From Microvirga aerilata (GTDB taxonomy: Bacteria > Pseudomonadota > Alphaproteobacteria > Rhizobiales > Beijerinckiaceae): DNA of 46,455 nt. The stretch spans positions 1 through 46,455 of the forward strand of contig NZ_JAEQMY010000040.1 in NCBI RefSeq assembly GCF_016743775.1. Reading direction: 5' to 3'. A program made the position numbers and the translations under genes. Within the stretch, counting starts at the first letter, position 1, and each line of letters opens with the position of its first letter. Below, piece after piece: positions 15,506-24,036 of the stretch. The notes under the pieces are model-generated. The model saw nothing but the letters and a program-made list of their open reading frames with translations, was not told the origin of the DNA and searched no databases.

Positions 15506-16960
15506 TCATCCCAAGCGGCTGACGAAAGAAACCAAGCGCCGCACCCAGGGGTTCTGGGCTGACGGCTTCAGAAACTCCACCGCCGCGCTCTTCGTCACCT
15601 CGGAGAAAGTCGGGTAGGGATAAACCAAGCCCGCCAGATCCGAAACCTTCAAGCCCTGTGTCATCGCCAGAACCCAGGGCATGATCAATTCACCCGCATG
15701 GGAGCCCGCAATGGAGCAGCCCAGGATTCTGCCGCGGGGCGTCACGATGGCCTTGATATGGCCTTCCGTCGCCTTCTCGGCCCGCGCCCGGTCGTTGTCC
15801 GCGAAGGTCCAGCGCAGGATTCGAACCGTCGCGTGCCCCGCCCTGGCCTGGGCTTCCGTGAGACCCACCGAGGCAAGCTCCGGCACGGTGTAGACGACAC
15901 GGGGGATGGGTGCACGGCCCAGGCGGACGGGCAACCGAAACAGGGCGTGACGGATCACGAGGCCCGCATGGTGATTCGCCACATGGGTGAAGCGGGCTCC
16001 CGCCCCTGCCCCGCCCGCGCAATCGCCGATGGCGTAAACACGGCGGTTCGCCGTCCGTAAGCCCCGATCCACCACGATGCCCGATGCGTCGGCCGCGATC
16101 CCCGCAGCCTCGAGCCCCAGATCCTCCACCCGAGGCCGGCGACCGGCGGCAACGAGCAGGTGGCTTCCCTCGATCCTTTCCCCTTCTGCAAGCACGGCAG
16201 CGAACCGCCCCGGCCCTTCCTGGTCGATCCGCGCGATGGACGCGCCCGTTCGAACAGTGACGCCCTCCCTCGCCAGGGAACGGTGGACCACCGTCGTCAT
16301 CTCGGGATCCTCCCCGGCCAGGATGCGCTCTCCCGCCTCGAGAAGGCTGACCCTGACGCCCAGGCGCCGATAGGCTTGGGCGATCTCGACCCCAACAGCC
16401 CCACCTCCGATCACCACCAGGTGCTCCGGCTTCTCCGTCAGGTCGAAGACGGTCTCGTTGGTGAGATACGAAACCTGATCGAGCCCCGGGACAGGGGGTA
16501 CAGCCGGCCGGGAGCCGGTTGCGATCACGAAGCGCCGCGCCTCGATCGTCAGGCCGCCCGCCATGACGGTTCGCGGGCCTGTAAAGAACGCTTCTCCCTG
16601 GATCACCCGCACGCCCATGGCCTCATAGCGCTCCATGGAGTCCATGGGAGCTATGGTGGCAACCACCTCCTTCACATGCGCTTGAACCCTGGCATAGTCG
16701 ATCTCCGGCTCGGCCTCCTGGAGGCCGAAACGTCCCGCTTCACGAAAATCCTGCGCGCGGCTTGCGGCGGCGATCAGGGCCTTTGACGGGACACAGCCGA
16801 CATTGAGGCATTCGCCCCCCATCCTGTGCTTCTCGACCAGCACCACGGATGCGCCGAGGGAGGCCGCGATCGCCGCAACCGACAACCCGGCCGATCCCGC
16901 GCCGATCACGCAAAGATCCGGCCGCAGCAGCCCGGCCACGCCCTCGTCCGTCCGTTTCAC
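15506..16960 (-). CDS. FAD pyridine-nucleotide-disulfide oxidoreductase (dihydrolipoamide/mercuric-reductase-like)
   Basis: A 484-residue flavoprotein with FAD loop CVIGAGSAGLSVAA (about 17-30), redox-active disulfide in GGECLNVGCVPSKA (Cys51, Cys56), NAD(P) loop VIGGGAVGVEIAQAY and a C-terminal dimerisation domain. The position of the catalytic His of dihydrolipoamide dehydrogenase (H-P-T) is Tyr here (YPYPTFSEV), as in a branch of uncharacterised mercuric-reductase-like proteins, so lipoamide is unlikely to be the substrate. I chose the GTG at 16960, with GAGGAGGG upstream and a GTGA overlap with the stop of the preceding gene, giving tight translational coupling. A longer frame to 17119 adds unrelated residues. 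Joint occurrence of TVP38-like membrane proteins with such flavoproteins is known in many bacteria. The electron acceptor is not known. Confidence 0.9.
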   Translation of the reverse strand: MKRTDEGVAGLLRPDLCVIGAGSAGLSVAAIAASLGASVVLVEKHRMGGECLNVGCVPSKALIAAASRAQDFREAGRFGLQEAEPEIDYARVQAHVKEVVATIAPMDSMERYEAMGVRVIQGEAFFTGPRTVMAGGLTIEARRFVIATGSRPAVPPVPGLDQVSYLTNETVFDLTEKPEHLVVIGGGAVGVEIAQAYRRLGVRVSLLEAGERILAGEDPEMTTVVHRSLAREGVTVRTGASIARIDQEGPGRFAAVLAEGERIEGSHLLVAAGRRPRVEDLGLEAAGIAADASGIVVDRGLRTANRRVYAIGDCAGGAGAGARFTHVANHHAGLVIRHALFRLPVRLGRAPIPRVVYTVPELASVGLTEAQARAGHATVRILRWTFADNDRARAEKATEGHIKAIVTPRGRILGCSIAGSHAGELIMPWVLAMTQGLKVSDLAGLVYPYPTFSEVTKSAAVEFLKPSAQNPWVRRLVSFVSRLG

Positions 16961-17757
16961 TGCTTGCCCTCCTCGGCGTTGCGCCCGCGCCAGAATTTGA
17001 TCGCGATGGGGATCAGAGCCAATACTCCCAGGATGCCGAGAGCGATCATCAGCTCGGGGGTCAACAGGCTTTTGGGGTCGAAATCGACGGCGCAACCGCT
17101 GCGTCCCGTGGCCAAGCACTCGGCATGCTGCTTCTCATGCCTGGCGATGATGTCGTCGAGGCCGGAGCCTGCGAAGGCGAAAGCGAAGGAGGCCGGGAGC
17201 ATGCCGAATTGGGTCGCCAGCACGAAATGCCTCAGACGCATGCCGAAAAATGCGGCGGCCAGGTTCGTGAGCCAGAACGGCATGACGGGAATGAGCCGCA
17301 AGGACAGGAGATAGAAAAAAGCCTGCCTCCGGAAGCCGTCCGCAAGGCTCTGAATGCGGGAGCCTGCCCGCCGCAGAAGGGGCCTTCCCAAGGACGTACG
17401 GGCGATCAGGAAGATGTTGGTGGCTCCGAGGGTGGCCGCCATGGAGGCGACGGTGCCGCCCAGGGCCCAGCCGAACAGGTAGCCCCCGATGGCGGTCAGG
17501 AAAGCCGAGACCGGGAGCGACAAGGTCACGGCCGCCACATAGACCAGCCCGTAGATTCCGAGCATTTTCAGGCGATCGGCGGCGACAAGCTCCTGAAGCC
17601 AGTTCTGATACCGGACGAAGGTGTCGAAGGTCAGGGATCGGTGGAGGCCGGTTGCGAAGACGGCTCCCACGGCCCCCAGCAGGAGAACGAGAGGCAATAT
17701 GCGCCAGAGGCGGCTCTGCGCTCCCGAATGCCCAGGCTTCTGCTGCTTTTCGCCCAC
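16957..17757 (-). CDS. TVP38/TMEM64 (DedA-like, SNARE-associated) membrane protein
   Basis: A polytopic inner-membrane protein of 266 residues. An N-terminal helix (ILPLVLLLGAVGAVFATGL) precedes the VTT domain with VYVAAVTLSLPVSAFLTAIGGYLFG, an amphipathic segment, RLIPVMPFWLTNLAAAFFGM and ATQFGMLPASFAFAFAGSGL, all characteristic of the family, then a C-terminal helix. Relatives act as lipid scramblases or influence ion and metalloid tolerance. I chose the GTG at 17757 with AAGGAGG five bases upstream. Its stop overlaps the flavoprotein start. The C-terminal loop before the last helix carries two cysteines (AECLATGRSGCAVDF), a possible redox pair. It is first in the leftward three-gene operon. 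Confidence 0.88.
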   Translation of the reverse strand: MGEKQQKPGHSGAQSRLWRILPLVLLLGAVGAVFATGLHRSLTFDTFVRYQNWLQELVAADRLKMLGIYGLVYVAAVTLSLPVSAFLTAIGGYLFGWALGGTVASMAATLGATNIFLIARTSLGRPLLRRAGSRIQSLADGFRRQAFFYLLSLRLIPVMPFWLTNLAAAFFGMRLRHFVLATQFGMLPASFAFAFAGSGLDDIIARHEKQHAECLATGRSGCAVDFDPKSLLTPELMIALGILGVLALIPIAIKFWRGRNAEEGKQ

Positions 17758-17868
17758 GTGGCCTCCTTGTTGTCCTGCATGGTATGTAGCGCCCGACACG
17801 GTCAAGCCTACGGCCCGTCCGCACGCGTGAGCGCCGGTCCTCATTGCCGCATAAAGGCCAGAGCGGCG

Positions 17869-17897
17869 TTGACTTTGCCCCGGCCTTCCGTCATAAG
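17869..17897 (+). promoter_or_regulatory. Likely promoter of rpmH-rnpA-yidC
   Basis: TTGACT (17869-17874) and CATAAG (17892-17897) are spaced by 17 bases, about 125 bases before rpmH. The -35 is near consensus. No other strong pair lies closer to the gene. Confidence 0.5.
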
Positions 17898-18023
17898 CCC
17901 GCAAGCTGACAGCGCTCTTCTTGGGGCGCTGATCGTTTTTTCAGACAGTTTTGGGGCAACCCATTCTAACCAGACGGGCGCGAGCCATCGAGCACCGCTG
18001 CCCCATTCGACCGGAGATGTGCC

Positions 18024-18158
18024 GTGAAGAGGACGTATCAACCGAGCAAGCTGGTTCGCAAGCGCCGCCACGGCTTCCGTGCGCGCATGGCGACCAAGGG
18101 TGGCCGCAAGGTCATTGCCGCTCGCCGCGCCCATGGCCGCAAGCGCCTTTCGGCGTAA
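18024..18158 (+). CDS. rpmH: 50S ribosomal protein L34
   Basis: A 44-residue, very basic protein with the invariant L34 sequence: it begins KRTYQPSKLVRKRRHGFRAR and ends AHGRKRLSA. The start is GTG at 18024 with GGAG upstream. The start codon follows from homology, since L34 begins (M)KRTYQPS. It is the first gene of the conserved rpmH-rnpA-yidC group, 21 bases before rnpA. Here the group lies next to the TVP38 operon and not next to dnaA. Confidence 0.98.
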   Translation: MKRTYQPSKLVRKRRHGFRARMATKGGRKVIAARRAHGRKRLSA

Positions 18159-18179
18159 GCAGCCTGTAAGGATAGCCCG

Positions 18180-18614
18180 ATGCGCGAGCCTCGCGCCGCG
18201 TCAAGCCTCGGGCGTCTGACGAAAAGACCTGACTTCGTCGCGGCGGCCTCCGGCCGCCGCTTTCATACCGAGCGGATGACGGTCCAGGCTCGATTGCGCG
18301 AGGGTTCCGGCCTCGGCCTGCGCTTCGGCCTCACGGTAACGAAGCGGGTCGGCCACGCCACCGAGCGCAACCGGATCAAGCGCCGGCTTCGGGCTGCCCT
18401 TCCCCCGGCAGGCCAGGATTACGCCAGGATCGATGCGGACGTCGTCATCATCGGGCGGCGTGACATCCTGAGCGCCGATTTCAGCGTGCTCATCGACGAT
18501 CTCCGGCGCGCGCTCAAGGCGGTCACCAAGCCGAAAAGCGCGCCCCCCGCAGAGCGTCCCCTCTCCTCCTCACCTCCCCCCAACGGCGAGCGTCGCGGAC
18601 ATCCCAATGCGTGA
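18180..18614 (+). CDS. rnpA: Ribonuclease P protein component
   Basis: The basic protein subunit that helps the RNase P RNA bind pre-tRNA 5' leaders. Its 144 residues hold FGLTVTKRVGHATERNRIKR, the RNR motif of the family, at about 56-76. The tail after about residue 115 is a low-complexity Ser/Pro stretch (PPAERPLSSSPPPNGER) beyond the usual C-terminus. AAGGA lies eight bases before the ATG. It overlaps yidC by eight bases. The yidD gene that often sits between rnpA and yidC is absent. Confidence 0.96.
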   Translation: MREPRAASSLGRLTKRPDFVAAASGRRFHTERMTVQARLREGSGLGLRFGLTVTKRVGHATERNRIKRRLRAALPPAGQDYARIDADVVIIGRRDILSADFSVLIDDLRRALKAVTKPKSAPPAERPLSSSPPPNGERRGHPNA

Positions 18615-20460
18615 AGACAACAGAAACCTCATCATCGCCATCGCGCTGTCGCTGGCGGTCTTGCTAGGCTGGCAATACTTCTTTGCGGCTCCCCAGGCCG
18701 AAAGGCAGCGCCTGGCGGCCCAGCAGCAGCAATCCACGCAGGTCAATCCCAACGCGCCAAATCCGCCGGCAAGCCCGAGCCAGGCCGGCGGCGCCGCTCC
18801 CACGGTGCCCGGAACCGTTCCGAGCACCCCGGCGGCGCCTGCCGTCGAAACTCGCGAGGCGGCCCTTGCCCGCTCGCCGCGCATTGCCATCGACACGCCT
18901 GCCATCGCGGGCTCCATCAACCTGCGCGGCGGCCGCATCGACGACGTGGCGCTCAAGAACTACCGCGAGACGGTCGACCCCCGGAGCCAGAACATCGTGC
19001 TCCTGTCGCCCGCCGGCACCCAGAACCCCTATTATGCCGAATTCGGCTGGCTCGGCGCGCAGGCGGGCAGCCTGCCCAACGCCAACACGGTGTGGACGGC
19101 CGACAAGCCCACGCTGACCCCCGGCAGCCCCGTCACCCTGACCTGGCAGAACGACCAGGGCCTGGCCTTCCGCCGCACGATCTCCGTCGACGACAAGTTC
19201 ATGTTCACGGTGAAGGACGCGGTCGAGAACCGCGGCTCCGCTCCCGTGACGCTGCAATCCTACGGCCTCGTCTCGCGCTATGGGACGCCGGTCACGCTCG
19301 GCTATTACGTGCTCCACGAGGGCATGATCGGCGTGGTGGGTGATGAGGGCCTCCAGGAGATCACCTACGCCAATCTCGACAAGGCGGATCCCGTGGCCGG
19401 CTCGAGCGCCGTCGGCAACATCTGGAATTCGGCGACCGGCGGCTTCCTCGGAATCACCGACAAGTACTGGGCCGCCGCCGTCATCCCGGATCAGGCGCAG
19501 CCCTATCAGGGCTCCTTCACCTCCCAGCAGGGCCAGACGGCTCGCACCTACCAGGCGACGGTGGCCGGCACGGCGCAGACCCTCCAGCCCGGCGGCACGA
19601 CGGAAGTGACCCAGCGTCTCTTCGCAGGCGCCAAGGAGGTTGGAACCGTCGATGCCTATCAGGGCACGCTCGGCATCAAGAACTTCGACCTCCTGATCGA
19701 TTGGGGCTGGTTCTACTTCATCACCAAGCCGCTCTTTAAGGTCCTGGACTTCTTCTTCCATCTGTTCGGAAACTTCGGCATCGCGATCCTGCTCGTCACG
19801 GTGCTGCTGAAGATCCTGTTCTTCCCGCTGGCCAGCAAGTCCTACGCCTCCATGGCCAAGATGAAGGCCGTGCAGCCGGAGATGACTTCGATCCGCGAGC
19901 GCTATGCGGACGACAAGATGAAGCAGCAGCAGGCGCTGATGGAGCTCTACAAGAAGGAGAAGATCAATCCGGTGGCCGGCTGCTGGCCGGTGCTGATCCA
20001 GATCCCGGTGTTCTTCGCGCTCTACAAGGTGCTCTTCGTCACCATCGAAATGCGCCACGCGCCGTTCTTCGGCTGGATCCGCGACCTCGCCGCTCCCGAT
20101 CCGACCTCCATCTTCAACCTGTTCGGCCTCCTGCCCTACAACCCGGGCGCCGTGCCGGTGCTCGGACAGTTCCTCATGCTGGGCGTGTGGCCGATCCTCA
20201 TGGGCATCACCATGTGGCTGCAGATGAAGATGAACCCGGAGCCGCCGGACCCGGTCCAGAAGCAGGTCTTCGCCTGGATGCCGGTGATCTTCACCTTCAT
20301 GCTGGGCTCCTTCCCGGCCGGTCTCGTGATCTACTGGGCCTGGAACAACCTGCTCTCGGTCACCCAGCAGGCCTTCATCATGCGCAAGAACGGCGTCAAG
20401 ATCGAGCTGTGGGACAACCTGCGCAAGACATTCGCCCGCAAGAGTCCCGCCAGGGGCTGA
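18607..20460 (+). CDS. yidC: Membrane protein insertase YidC
   Basis: Inner-membrane insertase and chaperone of 617 residues, working alone or with SecYEG. It begins with a signal-anchor helix (NLIIAIALSLAVLLGWQYFF), followed by a Pro/Ala-rich linker (about 35-80) and the periplasmic beta-supersandwich domain (about 85-350). The conserved core then shows FFHLFGNFGIAILLVTVLLK, the cytoplasmic helical hairpin (MKAVQPEMTSIRERYADDK), NPVAGCWPVLIQIPVFFALY, PILMGITMWLQMKMNP and FPAGLVIYWAWNNLLSVTQQ. The start overlaps the end of rnpA (ATGCGTGA), so the two are translationally coupled. A strong terminator follows. Confidence 0.98.
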   Translation: MREDNRNLIIAIALSLAVLLGWQYFFAAPQAERQRLAAQQQQSTQVNPNAPNPPASPSQAGGAAPTVPGTVPSTPAAPAVETREAALARSPRIAIDTPAIAGSINLRGGRIDDVALKNYRETVDPRSQNIVLLSPAGTQNPYYAEFGWLGAQAGSLPNANTVWTADKPTLTPGSPVTLTWQNDQGLAFRRTISVDDKFMFTVKDAVENRGSAPVTLQSYGLVSRYGTPVTLGYYVLHEGMIGVVGDEGLQEITYANLDKADPVAGSSAVGNIWNSATGGFLGITDKYWAAAVIPDQAQPYQGSFTSQQGQTARTYQATVAGTAQTLQPGGTTEVTQRLFAGAKEVGTVDAYQGTLGIKNFDLLIDWGWFYFITKPLFKVLDFFFHLFGNFGIAILLVTVLLKILFFPLASKSYASMAKMKAVQPEMTSIRERYADDKMKQQQALMELYKKEKINPVAGCWPVLIQIPVFFALYKVLFVTIEMRHAPFFGWIRDLAAPDPTSIFNLFGLLPYNPGAVPVLGQFLMLGVWPILMGITMWLQMKMNPEPPDPVQKQVFAWMPVIFTFMLGSFPAGLVIYWAWNNLLSVTQQAFIMRKNGVKIELWDNLRKTFARKSPARG

Positions 20461-20483
20461 GCGGCAACCAACCAGAAACGATC

Positions 20484-20513
20484 ATCCCCGGGCCCCGTCC
20501 CGGGGATTTTGTT
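20484..20513 (+). terminator. Rho-independent terminator after yidC
   Basis: A nine-bp stem (ATCCCCGGG with CCCGGGGAT) around a six-base loop is followed by TTTTGTTT, 23 bases after the yidC stop. It separates yidC from the acetyltransferase gene, though that gene starts only 22 bases further on. Confidence 0.75.
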
Positions 20514-20535
20514 TGGACGATACGGCAGGACGAAA

Positions 20536-21180
20536 ATGACAGCCTCCGGCCCCGATCCCCTGAACCCTCATCCGCTCCCCGGCCATCCCCGGGTGGGGTT
20601 CCTCAAGGCCTTCGTGAAGCAGGCGAACATCGAGATCGGCGAGTTCACCTATTACGATGATCCGCTCGGCCCAGAGGGATTCGTCGAGCGGTGCGTCCAG
20701 CACCACTACGATTTCATGGGCGACAGGCTCGTCATCGGCAAATTCTGCGCCATCGCGGCTGGAACCGCCTTCATCATGAACGGCGCGAACCATGCCATGA
20801 CGGGCTTTTCCACCTATCCCTTCAACATCTTCGGCCAGGGCTGGGAGCAGGGATTCGATTGGGCTACCATTCAGGCGGGCTTCAAAGGCGACACCACGGT
20901 GGGCAACGATGTGTGGATCGGCCAGGAGGCGACGATCATGCCCGGGGTCGCGATCGGCGACGGAGCCATCATCGCGGCGAAATCCGTGGTGACGGCCGAT
21001 GTGCCGCCCTATGCCATCGTCGGCGGCAATCCGGCCAAGCTCATCCGCCGGAGGTTTGCGGATGATGTCATAGCCGAACTTCTCGCCATCCGCTGGTGGG
21101 ATTGGAGCGTGGACAGGATCACCCGCAATCTCGATGCCATCCGAGGGGCGGACCTGGAGGCCCTGCGCAGAGCCGTCTGA
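20536..21180 (+). CDS. CatB-related O-acetyltransferase (hexapeptide repeat)
   Basis: A left-handed beta-helix acetyltransferase of 214 residues in the xenobiotic acetyltransferase (CatB/Vat) group. Marks are QHHYDFMGDRLVIGKFCAIA, NGANHAMTGFSTYPFNIF (the His in this loop is the catalytic base in the family), the hexapeptide run TTVGNDVWIGQEATIMPGVA, and IVGGNPAKLIRRRF near the end. Relatives acetylate chloramphenicol or streptogramin, but chromosomal members in alphaproteobacteria usually have unknown substrates, so antibiotic resistance should not be assumed. I chose the ATG at 20536 with AGGA upstream; an earlier ATG at 20509 lies at the edge of the yidC terminator. Confidence 0.88.
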   Translation: MTASGPDPLNPHPLPGHPRVGFLKAFVKQANIEIGEFTYYDDPLGPEGFVERCVQHHYDFMGDRLVIGKFCAIAAGTAFIMNGANHAMTGFSTYPFNIFGQGWEQGFDWATIQAGFKGDTTVGNDVWIGQEATIMPGVAIGDGAIIAAKSVVTADVPPYAIVGGNPAKLIRRRFADDVIAELLAIRWWDWSVDRITRNLDAIRGADLEALRRAV

Positions 21181-21201
21181 TGGCGCCGGATCGAGGCCGA
21201 T

Positions 21202-21786
21202 CTAAGCCTCCATCAGCCCCTTGAGCTTGATGTGCTGCAGCAGCATGATCGTCTTGCCATCGACGATCCGCCCCTGGTCGATCATCCCGAGGGCTTCATC
21301 GAGGGCGATCTCCAGGACCTCGATGTCCTCGCCCTCGTGGCGATCCCCGCCGCCCTGGCCGATCCGGTCGTCCGGCGAGTAGCGGCCTAAAAAGAACATG
21401 AGCCTTTCGGTCACGCTGCCGGGGCTCATGAACGCGTGAAAGACCTTCTCGATATGGCGGAGCCTGTAGCCGAGCTCCTCCTCGGCCTCCCGGCGGATGC
21501 AGGTTTCCGGGTCGTCCCTGTCGAGAAGGCCGGCGCAGGCTTCGACAAGCGGCTCGGAATGGCCGCTCACATAGGCGGGAAGCCGGAACTGCCTGACGAG
21601 CAGCACCGTGCCGCGCTCCGGATCGTAGGGCAGGATCACGGCCCCATGGCCCCGGTCGTAGGTCTGCCGGACCTGCCTTTCCAGGCTGCCGTCCCGGCGC
21701 CGGTAGTCGAAGGTGTATTTCTTCAAGGTGGCCCAGTCGTCGGAGAGCACCTCGACGGAGCGGATCAGGATGACGGCGTCGGTCAT
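21202..21786 (-). CDS. Nudix hydrolase, NudK/ADP-ribose-pyrophosphatase type
   Basis: A 194-residue Nudix enzyme that cleaves nucleoside diphosphate sugars such as GDP-mannose or ADP-ribose. The Nudix box GLLDRDDPETCIRREAEEEL has the acidic REAEEEL core and the slightly longer spacing of the NudK group. It is preceded by GTVLLVRQFRLPAYVSG and followed by FHAFMSPGSVTERLMFFLG, both typical of NudK. I chose the ATG at 21786 (MTDAVILIRSVEVLSDDWATL) from homology. The frame runs open upstream to 22263 inside the engB region, but that part has no family match. It converges on the acetyltransferase gene and diverges from engB. Confidence 0.88.
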   Translation of the reverse strand: MTDAVILIRSVEVLSDDWATLKKYTFDYRRRDGSLERQVRQTYDRGHGAVILPYDPERGTVLLVRQFRLPAYVSGHSEPLVEACAGLLDRDDPETCIRREAEEELGYRLRHIEKVFHAFMSPGSVTERLMFFLGRYSPDDRIGQGGGDRHEGEDIEVLEIALDEALGMIDQGRIVDGKTIMLLQHIKLKGLMEA

Positions 21787-21976
21787 GTCAAAGCCTTGGT
21801 GGCGCCTGCCCAGGGCAATCCCGGGCGCTGCGACCAATCGGCTTGAAACTGGCAGATACGGGATCGAATGCACTCCTGCGGTTTTGTAGAATGGCAGGAC
21901 AATTCTGAAGAGCGGCCGGCGCTCCGAGGATGAAAGCTGGGGATCGCCTTTCCGCGCCGAGCCGCTATAAGAGGCC

Positions 21977-22642
21977 ATGACCGACACAAGCCCCCAAGAC
22001 CAAGACCTGGATCCTTTCCTGGAAATCGGCCGCAAGATCTTTGCCGGCGAGGCGGATTTCATCTGGGCCGCGAACTCCCTGAAGAACCTGCCGCCCATGA
22101 GCAAGGTCGAGATCGCCTTTGCCGGACGCTCGAATGTGGGCAAGTCGAGCCTCGTCAATGCGCTGACCGGGCGCAACACGCTCGCACGCACCTCGCACAC
22201 CCCGGGCCGGACGCAGCAGCTCAACTTCTTCAACATCAACAACCGATTCCATCTCGTCGACATGCCCGGCTACGGCTACGCCGCCGTCGAGAAGCAGAAG
22301 GTGCAGGCCTGGACGCAGCTGATCCACGACTACCTGCGCGGACGGGCGAGCCTCGCCCGCGTCTATGTGCTGATCGACGCGCGCCACGGCATCAAGCCGG
22401 TGGACGAGGCGGTGTTGGAGACCCTCGGCACCGCCGCCGTCTCCTACCAGATCGTTCTCACCAAGGCGGACGAGCCGAAGAAGGACGAGCTCGAGAAGCG
22501 CATCGCCGAAACGCAGCAGAAGATCGCAAAGCGCGCCGCCGCCTTCCCCGAAATCCTCACCACGTCGAGCCGTTCGGGCCTCGGCATCCCGGAGCTGCGC
22601 GCCGGCATCGCCCGCCTCCTCAGCGAAAGAGGCGCGGGATGA
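21977..22642 (+). CDS. engB: Ribosome biogenesis GTPase EngB (YihA/YsxC)
   Basis: A 221-residue GTP-binding protein needed for large-subunit assembly. The motifs are G1 GRSNVGKSS (about 51-59), G2 RTSHTPGRTQQLNFF, G3 DMPGYGYA and G4 TKAD. SSRSGLGIPELR near the end is the G5 region. The ATG has AGAGG five bases upstream. The next gene overlaps it by four bases (ATGA). Placement between yidC and argB is common in Methylobacteriaceae-like genomes. Confidence 0.97.
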   Translation: MTDTSPQDQDLDPFLEIGRKIFAGEADFIWAANSLKNLPPMSKVEIAFAGRSNVGKSSLVNALTGRNTLARTSHTPGRTQQLNFFNINNRFHLVDMPGYGYAAVEKQKVQAWTQLIHDYLRGRASLARVYVLIDARHGIKPVDEAVLETLGTAAVSYQIVLTKADEPKKDELEKRIAETQQKIAKRAAAFPEILTTSSRSGLGIPELRAGIARLLSERGAG

Positions 22643-23007
22643 GCCTCGCCGCCCGGATCCTGATCGTCCTCGCCTCCCTGTCCGGGCTGCTCGGGGTCGG
22701 CCTCTCCGCCGCCGCAGCCCATATTGCCGGCGGCAATCTCACCACGGCGGCGCAGTTTCTCCTGTTTCATGCCCCTGCCCTGCTCGCCCTCGTGGCCCTG
22801 ATGGCGGCTGGCGCCGTGAACCCCATGCTGGCGCAGATCGCGGGCTACATTCTCGTTCTGGGACTGATCCTGTTCTGCGGCGATCTCTCCCGCCGCGCCT
22901 TTTCAGGGGTGGCGCTTTTCCCCAGGGCTGCGCCCACAGGGGGCATCCTCCTGATGCTGGGCTGGCTTCTGGTGGGGGTCTCGGCTCTTCTTCGCCTGCG
23001 AGCCTGA
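22639..23007 (+). CDS. DUF423 family membrane protein
   Basis: A 122-residue protein with four hydrophobic segments (about 6-26, 40-58, 65-83 and 98-118), matching the small DUF423/YgdD family: AAAAHIAGGNLTTAAQFLLFHA early and GDLSRRAFSGVALFPRAAPTGG in the third part. Function unknown. It overlaps engB by four bases, so it is translated with it. The motif FHAPALLAL in place of the common YQFWHALALL variant is within family spread. Confidence 0.85.
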   Translation: MSLAARILIVLASLSGLLGVGLSAAAAHIAGGNLTTAAQFLLFHAPALLALVALMAAGAVNPMLAQIAGYILVLGLILFCGDLSRRAFSGVALFPRAAPTGGILLMLGWLLVGVSALLRLRA

Positions 23008-23083
23008 AGTCCCTGTTTGCACGGGCCCATCCTTGGGCTAGAAGGCAGGCCGTTTCGTCTTGATCACCGCGCCGGAGCCGTCC

Positions 23084-23989
23084 ATGTCCGATCCATCCAC
23101 GTCCCTCCCCGACGTTCATGTGCAGGCCGAGGTGCTTGTGCAGGCCCTGCCGCACATGCAGCGCTACGACCAGCAGGTGGTGGTGATCAAGTATGGCGGC
23201 CACGCCATGGGCGACCGCGCGGCAGCCGAGGATTTTGCCGAGGACGTGGTTCTGCTCGAGCAGTCGGGCATCAAGCCCATCGTCGTCCATGGCGGCGGGC
23301 CGCAGATCGGCAGGATGCTGGACAAGCTCGGCATCAAGTCCGAGTTCAAGGCGGGGCTTCGCGTCACGGACGAGGCCACTGTCGAGGTGGTCGAGATGGT
23401 GCTCGCCGGCTCCATCAACAAGCAGATCGTCGGCTGGATCGGCACCGAGGGCGGCAAGGCCGTGGGCTTGTCCGGCAAGGACGGCAACATGGTCACGGCC
23501 CGGAAGGTCACCCGCACGGCCGTGGACCCTGAGTCCAACATCGAGAAGGTGGTGGATCTTGGCTTCGTGGGCGAGCCGGAGTCGGTAAACCGCGAGGTTC
23601 TGGACCAGGTTCTGAGCGCCGAGCTCATCCCGGTCCTCGCCCCCGTGGCCATCGGCCAGGACGGCCAGACCTACAACGTCAATGCCGACACCTTCGCGGG
23701 CGCCATCGCCGGCGCCATGACGGCCAAGCGCCTCCTGCTCCTGACCGACGTGCCCGGCGTTCTCGACAAGAACAAGAACCTGATACCGGAAATGACCATC
23801 GAGGATTGCCGCCGCCTCATCGCCGACGGCACCATCACCGACGGCATGATCCCGAAGATCGAGACCTGCATCTATGCCCTGGAGCGGGGCGTGGAGGCCG
23901 TGGTCATCCTCGACGGCAAGGTGCCCCATGCGGTGCTCCTGGAGCTGTTCACGGATCACGGCGCAGGCACCCTGATCCGCAGGGGGTAA
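23084..23989 (+). CDS. argB: Acetylglutamate kinase
   Basis: Second step of arginine synthesis, phosphorylating N-acetyl-L-glutamate with ATP. The 301 residues carry the amino-acid-kinase motifs VVIKYGGHAMGD, the substrate loop IVVHGGGPQIGRML, EFKAGLRVTDEATVEVV, VNADTFAGAIAGAM, LLLTDVPGVLDKNKNLI and GTITDGMIPKIETC. The last segments and the N-terminal helix fit the arginine-inhibited hexameric type. I chose the ATG at 23084 with GGAG upstream; a TTG at 23060 would add eight residues. No other arginine genes are nearby. Confidence 0.97.
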   Translation: MSDPSTSLPDVHVQAEVLVQALPHMQRYDQQVVVIKYGGHAMGDRAAAEDFAEDVVLLEQSGIKPIVVHGGGPQIGRMLDKLGIKSEFKAGLRVTDEATVEVVEMVLAGSINKQIVGWIGTEGGKAVGLSGKDGNMVTARKVTRTAVDPESNIEKVVDLGFVGEPESVNREVLDQVLSAELIPVLAPVAIGQDGQTYNVNADTFAGAIAGAMTAKRLLLLTDVPGVLDKNKNLIPEMTIEDCRRLIADGTITDGMIPKIETCIYALERGVEAVVILDGKVPHAVLLELFTDHGAGTLIRRG

Positions 23990-24036
23990 GGCCCGGGGCC
24001 TTCCCGAAGCAGCCAGAATACCTATATCATCCTCAG

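Noticed and set aside
15817..15828. GGATTCGAACC inside the flavoprotein gene, matching the T-arm of tRNA-Arg, considered as an attachment site
   Set aside because: Only about 11 bases match and the gene is intact there, so it is coincidental.
20536..21180. Calling the hexapeptide acetyltransferase a chloramphenicol resistance gene
   Set aside because: The fold supports CatB/Vat-like only broadly. Chromosomal homologues have diverse or unknown substrates and there is no mobile context.
23060..23083. TTG start for argB eight codons upstream
   Set aside because: The ATG at 23084 has a GGAG site and fits the family length better.
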